From CAWAND01 sp963727915 (lineage in GTDB: Bacteria; Chloroflexota; Anaerolineae; Anaerolineales; E44-bin32), in assembly GCA_963727915.1 (NCBI GenBank), contig CAVSID010000001.1, positions 372,001 to 436,000 of the forward strand: a stretch of DNA of 64,000 nt, read 5' to 3'. Shown here one piece after another: positions 54,039 to 63,216 of this stretch (the first letter of the stretch is position 1; every line of letters starts with the position of its first letter). The notes under the pieces were generated by a model, which did not search any database, had not been told where the DNA came from, and saw nothing but the letters and a program-made list of their open reading frames with translations. Both the position numbers and the translations under genes were made by a program.

Positions 54039-54757
54039 ACGGTGACCAGCCGGCGCGGCGATGAGGGATCGGATTCGACCTTCTCCCGCAGCCGTCGGAC
54101 GTGGACGGTGACGGTCGATGCGTCACCGAAAAAGTCGTATCCCCAAACCTGGTCGAGCAGCTGGTCGCGTGAGAAGACCTGCCGAGGGTGGCGCATCAAG
54201 AAATGGAGCAAATCGAACTCCTTGGCCGTCAGACTCACTTGCTTGTCTTTGACTTCCACCGTCCGGCTGGTGGGATCGAGGGCCAGCCCGTTGATCTCGA
54301 TCGCCTCACCTGTCTCGCCCAAACTGGGCTCCAATCGGCGGAGAACGGCTTTGACACGGAGCACCACCTCGCGCGGGCTGAACGGTTTGACGATGTAGTC
54401 ATCCGCGCCCAGTTCGAGGCCCTGGATCCGATCCGACGTCTCGCCTTTGGCAGTGAGCATCACAATCGGCAGTGGCCCCAAATCGCGGAGTCTCTCTGCC
54501 AGGGTCAACCCGTCCATCCCGGGCAGCATCAAGTCAAGTACGGCCAGGTCGGGAAGGCCGGATTCGACGGCGCCCAGAGCCGCCTGGCCGTCGGCGGCAT
54601 CGATGACCTCAAAGCCTTCACGCTCCAGATAGCGGCGGAGCACATCGCGGATGGTGGACTCGTCATCCACAATCAGTATGCGTTGTGCGGCAGAAGTTCG
54701 CGGCACTGTTCGACTCCAAGGGTGAGAACGAGGGGGTGTGGCCCCAGTGTACATCAT
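54008..54757 (-). CDS. OmpR-family response regulator
   Basis: Receiver (ILIVDDESTIRDVL; phosphorylated aspartate in LAVLDLMLPGMDG; lysine in YIVKPF) and OmpR-type winged helix (KEFDLLHFLMRHP, VWGYDFFGDASTVTVHVRRLR, VWGVGYKFDG) are complete. The gene starts at ATG 54757 or 54754. Its stop overlaps the kinase start, so the two are cotranscribed and coupled. Cognate pair. Confidence 0.95.
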   Translation of the reverse strand: MMYTGATPPRSHPWSRTVPRTSAAQRILIVDDESTIRDVLRRYLEREGFEVIDAADGQAALGAVESGLPDLAVLDLMLPGMDGLTLAERLRDLGPLPIVMLTAKGETSDRIQGLELGADDYIVKPFSPREVVLRVKAVLRRLEPSLGETGEAIEINGLALDPTSRTVEVKDKQVSLTAKEFDLLHFLMRHPRQVFSRDQLLDQVWGYDFFGDASTVTVHVRRLREKVESDPSSPRRLVTVWGVGYKFDG

Positions 54758-54902
54758 GCGTTTCAGAGGATCTCGCTCCACTCGGCGCGATCAGATCCGA
54801 ATAGTCTCAGAATGGGAGACTCGCTGGCGACTTTCACAATGCCGAGAAATCGTTACGCCATCCTTAACGCCCAGGAGGAGCGATTGGCCAGTGGACACGA
54901 TA

Positions 54903-54914
54903 GAACATATGTGC
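54903..54914. promoter_or_regulatory. Operator-like palindrome, one mismatch from a LexA box
   Basis: GAACATATGTGC differs from GAAC-N4-GTTC at one base and lies in a wider near-palindrome, ATAGAACATATGTGCTAT. It ends 12 bases before the radical-SAM start. LexA control is possible but weaker than for nurA. Confidence 0.4.
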
Positions 54915-54926
54915 TATTCTGGGCAA

Positions 54927-56150
54927 ATGGATGCGTTGCAGAAGCTGGCGGTTGTGGCCGCCGATTCGCTCTTCGAGCAGGCAGGCGAGAGACAAGCCTC
55001 CGGACCACGGCCGTCCACCCGGGTCCAGGCGTGTGGCTATTCGCCGGCCGAGATGCGCCGCAGCGCCTATGCCGTTTCCGATTGGGTCGAGGTCCCTGGC
55101 AAGAGCCAGCCGATCCCGATCTACCAGACATCCGCCGGCGGACGGCGGGTGCCGCTGTTGAAGGCCATGTTGACCACCGCCTGTGAGCGAGATTGTCTCT
55201 ACTGCCCTTTCCGCGCCGGCCGCCGCTCTCGGCGAGTCACGTTCAAACCCGAAGAGATGGCTCGCACCTTCTTCTCGGTCCATCGCAGCGGCCGTGTTCA
55301 AGGGCTGTTTCTCTCCAGCGGCGTCTTCGCCGGCGGGGTTAACACCCAGGACAAGTTATTGGACACGGCCGACATCCTCCGCCGGCATCTGGGCTACGTG
55401 GGGTATCTACATCTGAAGCTGATGCCCGGCGCTGAACGCGATCAGGTGTTGCGCGCCATGCAGCTTGCCGACCGCGTCTCCATCAACCTGGAAGCACCCA
55501 ACGCCGATCGACTGGCCCGCCTGGCCCCCCACAAGGCCTTCATCGAAGAACTCCTGCCGCCTCTCAAGTGGGCGGCCGAAATCCGGCGCGACCTGCCATC
55601 CCGACTCGGCTGGCAAGGACGCTGGGCCTCGAGCACGACCCAGTTCGTGGTCGGGGCAGCCGGCGAGGATGACGTCGAAATCCTCAGCACCGTCGCCAAC
55701 TTGTTCGATCAGCTGGGCGTCCGCCGGACCTATTTCGAGGCTTTCTCGCCCGTCCCCGACACGCCATTGGACGGGCATCCGGCCGAGGATCCCCTCCGCC
55801 AGCAGCGGCTGTATGAGGCGTCCTACCTTCTGAGGGATTATGGATTCGAGTTCGAGGACCTGCCCTTCACACCCCAAGGACGGCTCCCGTTGGATCGAGA
55901 CCCCAAGAGGGCCTTCGCCGATCAGACGCTAGCCACAGCCCCGGTCGAGCTGAACCTGGCCGACCGAGAGCAGCTGCTGCGCGTTCCGGGCCTTGGGCCC
56001 AAAGGTGTGGGAGCCGTGCTCCAGGCTCGGCGCATCCACCGGCTGACGGATGTTTCACAGCTTCGCAGCCTCGGCATTCTGGCGGAGCGGGCGGCGCCCT
56101 ACATCACGCTCGCTGGGCGCCGGCCAGGTGTGCAGGCGAGGTTGTTCTGA
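54927..56150 (+). CDS. Putative DNA modification/repair radical SAM protein (TIGR03916-like)
   Basis: The 407-residue protein has the radical-SAM cluster CERDCLYC with RRVTFKPEEMARTFF after it. GLFLSSGVFAGGVNTQDK is a hallmark of the uracil-DNA-glycosylase-linked group. The C-terminus is a helix-hairpin-helix DNA-binding motif (NLADREQLLRVPGLGPKGV). The family is known as putative DNA modification/repair and is usually next to a uracil-DNA glycosylase, which is not adjacent here. The ATG at 54927 lies after the operator-like sequence; the open frame extends further upstream without pattern. Two hairpins follow. Confidence 0.85.
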   Translation: MDALQKLAVVAADSLFEQAGERQASGPRPSTRVQACGYSPAEMRRSAYAVSDWVEVPGKSQPIPIYQTSAGGRRVPLLKAMLTTACERDCLYCPFRAGRRSRRVTFKPEEMARTFFSVHRSGRVQGLFLSSGVFAGGVNTQDKLLDTADILRRHLGYVGYLHLKLMPGAERDQVLRAMQLADRVSINLEAPNADRLARLAPHKAFIEELLPPLKWAAEIRRDLPSRLGWQGRWASSTTQFVVGAAGEDDVEILSTVANLFDQLGVRRTYFEAFSPVPDTPLDGHPAEDPLRQQRLYEASYLLRDYGFEFEDLPFTPQGRLPLDRDPKRAFADQTLATAPVELNLADREQLLRVPGLGPKGVGAVLQARRIHRLTDVSQLRSLGILAERAAPYITLAGRRPGVQARLF

Positions 56151-56205
56151 GGCCTGCTGCAGGCCCCTGGTCTCCCCCGCCGTCCGCGGAGCACGCTAGA
56201 AAGCG

Positions 56206-56229
56206 CAGGGCAACCTCTCGGTTGCCCTG
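56206..56229. terminator. Hairpin between radical-SAM gene and ferritin gene
   Basis: CAGGGCAACC at 56206-56215 pairs with GGTTGCCCTG at 56220-56229, followed by TTGCTT. It ends the radical-SAM gene and perhaps the convergent ferritin gene. A GGCCTG/CAGGCC hairpin follows the radical-SAM stop directly. Confidence 0.65.
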
Positions 56230-56245
56230 TTGCTTGGAAGTAGGT

Positions 56246-56263
56246 TTGTGAAGAAATGCACGA
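56246..56263. promoter_or_regulatory. TTGTG-N8-CACGA, weak match to the recurrent palindrome
   Basis: TTGTGAAGAAATGCACGA shares the TTGTGAAGAAA arm with other sites but has two arm mismatches. It lies downstream of the ferritin gene, not upstream, so an operator role is uncertain. Confidence 0.25.
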
Positions 56264-56290
56264 TGTGGGGCGGCCAAAGGTCGTCCGCCG

Positions 56291-56803
56291 TCAGACCTGC
56301 TCGCCTCCCGCGTGCGGATCGCCCTTGCGCACCACATACTGCTCGACGAACAGGAGATTGGCCTCCCCCGCCCTGCGCACGACCGACAGCAGCTCGTCCA
56401 TGGTGGAGACCTCTTCCAGCTGCTCGTTCACAAACCAGCGCAGGAACTCCTGTGTGATGTGATCATTCTCTTTGATGGCCAGGTCCATTAAGGCGTTGAT
56501 CTGACCGGTTACCTGGTTTTCCCAATCCAACGACAGCTTGACCGCCTTCTCCGCCGAGTCGATCTGGTTCGGCGGCGCTTCGATGGCCGGGACGGCCACC
56601 TTCCCCCCGGCATCCAGCACATAGTCCACAAAGCGCATGGCGTGCACCCGCTCTTCGGCGGATTGGCGGAAGAAGAACCCCGAAAGCTCGGGCAATCCCT
56701 CGTTGTCAAAATAGGCGGCGACGTTGACGTACTGATTGGAGGCGCCGAGTTCGCTGCCAATCTGCTTGTTGAGTTCCTGGTTCATCTTGTCGCTGATCAA
56801 CAT
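56291..56803 (-). CDS. Non-haem ferritin
   Basis: The 170-residue iron-storage protein has the four-helix pattern and the ferroxidase ligands: glutamate in the first helix (EL GASNQYVNVAAYFD), EE and H in QSAEERVHAMRF, and E residues in WENQVTGQINAL and EFLRWFVNEQLEE. It is a classical ferritin (Ftn) rather than bacterioferritin or Dps. A GGAG site lies 9 bases before the ATG at 56803. It probably protects against iron and peroxide stress. Confidence 0.95.
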   Translation of the reverse strand: MLISDKMNQELNKQIGSELGASNQYVNVAAYFDNEGLPELSGFFFRQSAEERVHAMRFVDYVLDAGGKVAVPAIEAPPNQIDSAEKAVKLSLDWENQVTGQINALMDLAIKENDHITQEFLRWFVNEQLEEVSTMDELLSVVRRAGEANLLFVEQYVVRKGDPHAGGEQV

Positions 56804-56868
56804 CGGAATACGATCTCCTTGGCAAAACAGGCTTGAGCCTTAATCATACATGACGATCCATGGCCATT

Positions 56869-58119
56869 TCAACCACCCGTGACAAATTTGAGGGCGTATT
56901 GGGCGTCCTGGTAGTTGGGGTTGATACTTAGTGCATCCTGAAAGTCGGAGACCGCCTTGCCAGCTTCCCCCAGCCGATATTCCGCCCACCCCCGCCAGAG
57001 GTGTGATTCTTCCGCCTTGGAAGTCCGGTAGAGCGTAGCATCCGCCAGGTCGATCACATCTTGGAAGCGACCCTGGTTGAAGTAGGCGATGTAGGGGCCG
57101 AACTGGTAGCGCGTGAACCGCCAGGGCAGACCCAAGCTGAGGGCCGTGTCGAACGCGCTGCCCGCCTCCCCGTAGCGCTCGAAATAAACCAGGTTGGTCC
57201 CCAGGTTGAACCAGGCAAAGGCGTCTTTGGGGTTGGCGGCGATCTCCTGGCGCGCCCGGTCGAGCGCGTTCTGCCGGTTCTGGTCCACGTCCAGATCGCC
57301 CTCCAACAGCCCATCAATCTGGGCTTGCTGGTCTGGAAGGTAGACGAACATGTACACGCGGTTGAAGGCCTGCCAACCCTCGTCCACCGTCTGGTAGCTC
57401 ACCCGGCGATCGGCCCCGCCTGAGATGGGATTGGTGTCCTGCCCGATGAAGACACCCTCGGCGTCGTCGTAGCCAGTCAGCAGCAGATAGTGACCTGCCC
57501 AACCACCGCCGCCATCGTTGGGCGACAGCACCAGACCCTTCTCGATGATGACGGGAAACCCTGCCGCGATGAAGCGCTTCAGTGTCTCCAAGGTGCCGCC
57601 CACGCGATAATCCGCATCCAGCCATCCGGCGCGGGTCTTGACGTAGTAGATCAACTCCTCGACGTTGACGTTCTTGTCCCCCCTGTCGGGTTTGAGCAGA
57701 TCGGAAATGGCAAACTGGTCACCCTGCCAGCCGTAGAAACGAAGCGCTTCGGCCAGCGTGGCCGGCCCGCAGTTGTTCCAGTCCTGCTTTTCCCACTTGG
57801 GTGGTTTCAGCGTGATCGACGATGGGATTGGCGTGGAAACGGGCGTGGGTGTGGCCGTCGGCCCCGACCCGCTGCCGGTGCCGGCGCTTGCTGTCCGCGT
57901 GGGGAGCGCCGTGGGTACGGCCACATCGACCACGCCGTCGGCCGGCGCCGGCAGGGTATCCCCCGGATAGAGCCAGCCCCGAACGACGCCCTCGGTCATG
58001 TCCAGCCGCCAACCGAGGCGGTAGTTGACCCACGGGATCTGGTACACGAGCCAGGCACCGGCCGCCGTCAAGCCAGCCCCCAGGAGAAACCAACCCAGCC
58101 AACTCAGCCTGTCATGCAT
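56869..58119 (-). CDS. Membrane-anchored C39-like cysteine peptidase with TPR repeats
   Basis: The 416-residue protein has an N-terminal helix (WLGWFLLGAGLTAAGAWLVY) and a Thr/Pro/Gly linker. A C39-type papain-like domain follows, with its cysteine in NNCGPATLAEAL and histidine in GWAGHYLLLTGYDD. Two or three C-terminal tetratricopeptide repeats (AFAWFNLGTNLVYFERYGEA; GWAEYRLGEAGKAVSDFQDAL) complete it. It could be a bacteriocin-processing or surface peptidase, but without a transporter domain its role is unknown. A TATAAT box lies 8 bases before its ATG, implying a leaderless message. Confidence 0.88.
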   Translation of the reverse strand: MHDRLSWLGWFLLGAGLTAAGAWLVYQIPWVNYRLGWRLDMTEGVVRGWLYPGDTLPAPADGVVDVAVPTALPTRTASAGTGSGSGPTATPTPVSTPIPSSITLKPPKWEKQDWNNCGPATLAEALRFYGWQGDQFAISDLLKPDRGDKNVNVEELIYYVKTRAGWLDADYRVGGTLETLKRFIAAGFPVIIEKGLVLSPNDGGGGWAGHYLLLTGYDDAEGVFIGQDTNPISGGADRRVSYQTVDEGWQAFNRVYMFVYLPDQQAQIDGLLEGDLDVDQNRQNALDRARQEIAANPKDAFAWFNLGTNLVYFERYGEAGSAFDTALSLGLPWRFTRYQFGPYIAYFNQGRFQDVIDLADATLYRTSKAEESHLWRGWAEYRLGEAGKAVSDFQDALSINPNYQDAQYALKFVTGG

Positions 58120-58127
58120 GGGGGAGG

Positions 58128-58133
58128 ATTATA
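58128..58133 (-). promoter_or_regulatory. -10 box TATAAT 8 bases before the C39-TPR gene
   Basis: The minus strand reads TTATAATCC, then 8 bases between the box and the ATG at 58119. The position implies a leaderless transcript. Confidence 0.5.
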
Positions 58134-58309
58134 ACAAGCCGGCCCCTCCCGGAGGATGCTGCCCGCCAAAGATCGCCGCACTCACACCATCGCCCCCTTC
58201 CTGGCGATGTCCTCGCCCTTCCCTTGCACCGCAGGGCCCACACTCTCGGTCTGCTAGAATGAAACAGGCCCCGGATGAGGGCGAAAGCAAGCGGCACGAG
58301 GAGCCACGC

Positions 58310-59823
58310 ATGACTCACACCACCGTAATGGTGATCTTTGGCGCATCGGGTGACCTGACAGCGCGGAAACTGGTTCCCGCCATTTTCAGCCTGTACTGCA
58401 AGGGGCGCCTTCCGGACGGCTTCCGGATCGTGGGCATGGCCAGAAGCGACATGAATGATGACACCTTCCGAGACGCCATGCACCAGGGCCTCGAGGAGTA
58501 CTCCCCCGAGAAGATGAACACCGATGATTGGAAGACCTTTTCTCAGCACCTGAGCTACATCCGCGGCGATTTCAACGATGATGATGCCATGAACGCCTTG
58601 AAGAAGAGGTTGTCTGCCCTGGAACAGGAGATCGGGGGTGACGACAACCGCCTGTACTACCTGGCCACGCCACCCCAGGTGTATGAGCCCATCCTCGACC
58701 GCCTGGGTGAAACTGGCATGGTTGAGCCCAGTCGCGGCTGGCGGCGGGTGGTCATCGAAAAGCCCTTCGGCCACGACCTCGAGTTCGGCCGAGCATCTCA
58801 ATCAGGTCGCCCATCGCTACCTGGACGAGGAACAGATCTTCCGCATCGATCACTACCTCGGCAAGGAAACCGTGCAGAACGTGCTGGTGTTCCGCTTCGC
58901 CAACTCGATCTTCGAGCCGATCTGGAATCGCCGCTACATCGACAACGTCCAGATAACCGTCGCCGAAGAAGTCGGGGTTGGTCATCGAGGCAGCTTCTAC
59001 GATGGTGTGGGGATCCTGCGCGACATGTTCCAGAATCACCTGATGCAGCTGCTTTCGTTGGTAGCCATGGAACCGCCACCGTCGTTCCAAGGCACGGCGA
59101 TGCGCAATGAGCGAGTGAAAGTTCTGAGCTCTATCCGCCCCATCCCCTCCGACGAAGTCGGCCGCCACAGTGTGCGCGGCCAATACCGAGGATATCGGGA
59201 CGAAAAGGGCGTTGCCAAGGACTCGCAGACCGCCACCTACGCCGCCCTGCGCCTGTACATCGACAACTGGCGTTGGCAGGGCGTGCCGTTCTACCTGCGG
59301 TCAGGTAAGAGCTTGGCATCCAAGCGGACCGAAATCCGCATCCAGTTCAAGACCGTGCCCCACTTGATGTTCCCGTTGCAGCCCGGAGAAACCATCCGGC
59401 CCAACGCCTTAGGGATCTGCATCCAGCCCGACGAAGGCATGCACCTGCGATTTGAAGCCAAGGTTCCGGACACTCAGGCGACGATGCGGTCGGTGGACAT
59501 GGAATTCCGTTACGACGACGCCTTCGGTAAGGGATCGATCCCCGACGCCTACGAGCGCTTGCTGCTCGATGCTGTCAATGGCGACATGGCGCTCTTTACA
59601 CGCGGCTGACACGATCGAGTTGGCGTGGGGCCTGATTGACTCGATCATGGACGGGTGGGTGGCCGAAAATGGCCCCAAGCTCCAGACATACGAACCCGGC
59701 TCTTGGGGCCCGGCCGCCGCCGACGATTTCCTGGCCTCCGACAACTGCCAGTGGCTCCTCGGCTGCGGGAGCAGTCAAGCCCAGGCACAAGCCATTTCCG
59801 AGAAGTCGAAGTCCAATGCATGA
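58310..59823 (+). CDS. zwf: Glucose-6-phosphate dehydrogenase (two frame breaks)
   Basis: Zwf oxidises glucose 6-phosphate to 6-phosphogluconolactone, making NADPH. The coenzyme motif is IFGASGDLTARKL and the catalytic signature RIDHYLGKE. EKPFGHDLEFG and the later LRSGKSLASKRTEI are also conserved. The frame breaks near 58790 and 59605. The end then reads FLASDNCQWLLGCG and closes at 59823. The repaired length is about 504 residues, as usual. The ATG at 58310 has GAGGAG ahead. It overlaps the next gene (ATGCATGA). Confidence 0.95.
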
Positions 59824-60082
59824 CATTGTGAAGAAAAGCACAATCCGCATGTACGGCGCCGATTGGTGTGCCGACACCCGCCTGGCCAAGCGCTTTTTTC
59901 AGCAGCATGGCATCCCCTTCGAGTGGATAGATGTCGAGAAGTCGGAACAGGCCCGCGCCACCGTGAAACAGATCAACCATGGCTATGTCAGTGTGCCTAC
60001 AATTGTCTTTGAAGATGGCACCAGCCTCACCGAGCCCAGTTGGAGCGATCTGGCAGCCAGGTTTCTTCCCAGCGAGGAGTAG
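59816..60082 (+). CDS. Glutaredoxin-like monothiol protein
   Basis: The 88-residue protein has a thioredoxin fold of glutaredoxin size: WCADTRLAKRFFQQHGIPFEW, then IDVEKSEQARATVKQINHG and SVPTIVFEDGTSLTEPSW. The active site is C-x-D-T, with one cysteine, unlike the CxxC of classic glutaredoxins. Mycoredoxin/NrdH-like relatives use such sites. The cis-proline in SVPTIV is present. It overlaps the zwf end by 8 bases and is likely cotranscribed. NADPH from Zwf would support such redox work. Confidence 0.85.
   Translation: MHDIVKKSTIRMYGADWCADTRLAKRFFQQHGIPFEWIDVEKSEQARATVKQINHGYVSVPTIVFEDGTSLTEPSWSDLAARFLPSEE
59826..59843. promoter_or_regulatory. TTGTG-N8-CACAA palindrome inside the glutaredoxin gene
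   Basis: TTGTGAAGAAAAGCACAA is a perfect TTGTG-N8-CACAA site at codons 4-9 of the glutaredoxin gene, within the zwf operon. It is in the coding region, so its function is uncertain. Confidence 0.3.
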
Positions 60083-60130
60083 GGGGAGCGTACGTTCTAC
60101 CTACGGCTGCCCCTTTAAGCCTGCTCCCCC
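60082..60130 (+). terminator. Long-loop hairpin after the glutaredoxin gene
   Basis: GGGGGAGC at 60082-60089 pairs with GCTCCCCC at 60123-60130, with a 33-base loop. It begins at the end of the stop codon. There is no U-tract, so it is a weak call. Confidence 0.4.
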
Positions 60131-60239
60131 AAGATTGACTCTGCCCCTTGATCCGCCAGCCAACTGGCCCCCCCAAGTGCATGGCAACGCCCTTCAAGCC
60201 TTGAGCCCCTAGTCGCTGGCGGTGGGCTGAGAGCCAGGC

Positions 60240-60285
60240 GCCGGAAGTTAGGTACCGGATGCCCGACGCTGAGTGCTCATCGTTC
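60240..60285. repeat. Degenerate heptads in the gap before ubiD
   Basis: The stretch GGTACCG GATGCCC GACGCTG AGTGCTC is built of 7-base units like those at 3031-3100 and 7111-7143. It is the third intergenic occurrence. Confidence 0.35.
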
Positions 60286-60308
60286 TGAGCTTGAAGCCGC
60301 ACTTTTGC

Positions 60309-60314
60309 TATAAT
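60309..60314 (+). promoter_or_regulatory. -10 box TATAAT before ubiD
   Basis: TTGCTATAATCCC is an extended -10 form, 29 bases before the ATG at 60344. It is part of the TANAAT group but with an ordinary short leader. Confidence 0.5.
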
Positions 60315-60343
60315 CCCGCCACAGCCTATTCGGAGCCTTTCCC

Positions 60344-61828
<1,485 letters not shown>

Positions 61829-61843
<15 letters not shown>

Positions 61844-63064
61844 CGCGTTGCGCCCGCGCCACGTCCAGAGAACCCCTTGGGCGATCGGGATCAGGCAGAT
61901 CAGAGCCCCAATCTGGCCGATGGCAGCATAGCCAAGCGCGGCGAAGGCAAAGCCGCTTGACAGGCTGCCAAATGCGGAGACCAGGCCCACCAGTGTGTCG
62001 TTGAGCCCCTGTGTGCGGCTGCGTTCGCCGACGCCCAAGTGGTCGGAAAGCAGCGACGACCCCCCGACGTAACACAAATTCCACCCAAATCCAACAAAGA
62101 ACAAAGAGACGGCCAGGGGCAGCAGATCGGCTGTCAGGCCGGAGGCGAGCGAGGCCGCCATGAGGGTCAGGCCGCCTGCCAGAATCACCGGGGCCCGGCC
62201 AAAGCGGTCTGCCAGGCGCCCAGAAACCACCGAGAAGGCGAACATACCCAGCGTGTGCGACGAAATCACAAGTGACACATTGGACAGGGGATGTTGGTGG
62301 GACTTCATGTACAGGGCCGTGATCACCATGACCAGCACCATCACCAGCTGTGCACAGATCATCACCGACATGGCGAACGCCACCCGCGGATCACCGAGCA
62401 CCTGGCGCAGCGTTCGTCCGGATGGCCCAGTTGAGACTGTCCGCCGATCCTGAGAGTCGATTTCCGCCGCCAAGAGCTTCGGCTCGGGCCGCAGGCCGAA
62501 ATACAGCATGGCTGTCGCTACAACCATGAGCACCGCCGCAGCCAGGAAGCCTCCTGAAAGCTCCGAGAAACCCAAGCCAGCCATCCATGCGCCCGTGGGG
62601 CCGACCAACAACGGGCCAAGGATGGCACCAATTGTCCCACCGAAAACCACCATCGATAGGGCCCGAGCCCGGCTCGCCACCGGATGGACTTCTGCCGCAG
62701 CGAACCGTCCTTGGTCGGTGGCCGCCCGGGATGCGCCCATCAGAGTCAAACCAGCGATCAGCACCCAGAACGCCCCGATTAACACGCCGCCAGTGGCGAT
62801 CACCGCCCCGACGATACCCAGTGCAGCCCCCGCCAACAGGCCAGGGCGCCGTCCGTACTTCTCCATCAGCCCACCCCAGATGAAGGCCGTAGCAGCCACG
62901 CCGGCCAACTGGCTGGCGGATGGAATCCCCGCCCAGGCCGCCCGGCCGGACAGCTCCGCTCCGACGATGGACGCCAGTGTGACGGATGCGAACAGCGCCG
63001 CCGACGCCATGCTTTGGGTGGCGAACAAGGTGCGGGTGATGCGCTCTGAAGCAGGTGCGGCCAT
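61829..63064 (-). CDS. Major facilitator superfamily transporter
   Basis: The 411-residue protein shows about 12 helices. MFS loop signatures include GGLMEKYGRRPGLLAG between helices 2-3 and SGRLADRFGRAPVILAGG between 8-9, both with the expected D/G-R-x-G-R-R/K pattern. It is a probable drug or small-metabolite exporter; no substrate can be named. Its stop overlaps the 3' end of ubiD by 15 bases on the opposite strand. A TACAAT -10 box lies 8 bases before its ATG. Confidence 0.92.
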
Positions 63065-63072
63065 GGCGCATC

Positions 63073-63078
63073 ATTGTA
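63073..63078 (-). promoter_or_regulatory. -10 box TACAAT 8 bases before the MFS gene
   Basis: Minus-strand TACAAT is followed by 8 bases and then the ATG at 63064, as in other apparent leaderless genes here. Confidence 0.45.
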
Positions 63079-63216
63079 TTGCGATTTCGACTGGCTGCCA
63101 CCCCAGACCATACCGGGGTAAGATGGCTGAACAGGGCGCCGTCACGTAATGTCCTCGTAAGCCTGAGATTCTAGACTTGACGCGAAGCACGACCCAACAC
63201 GCGGAGGATCTTGCCC

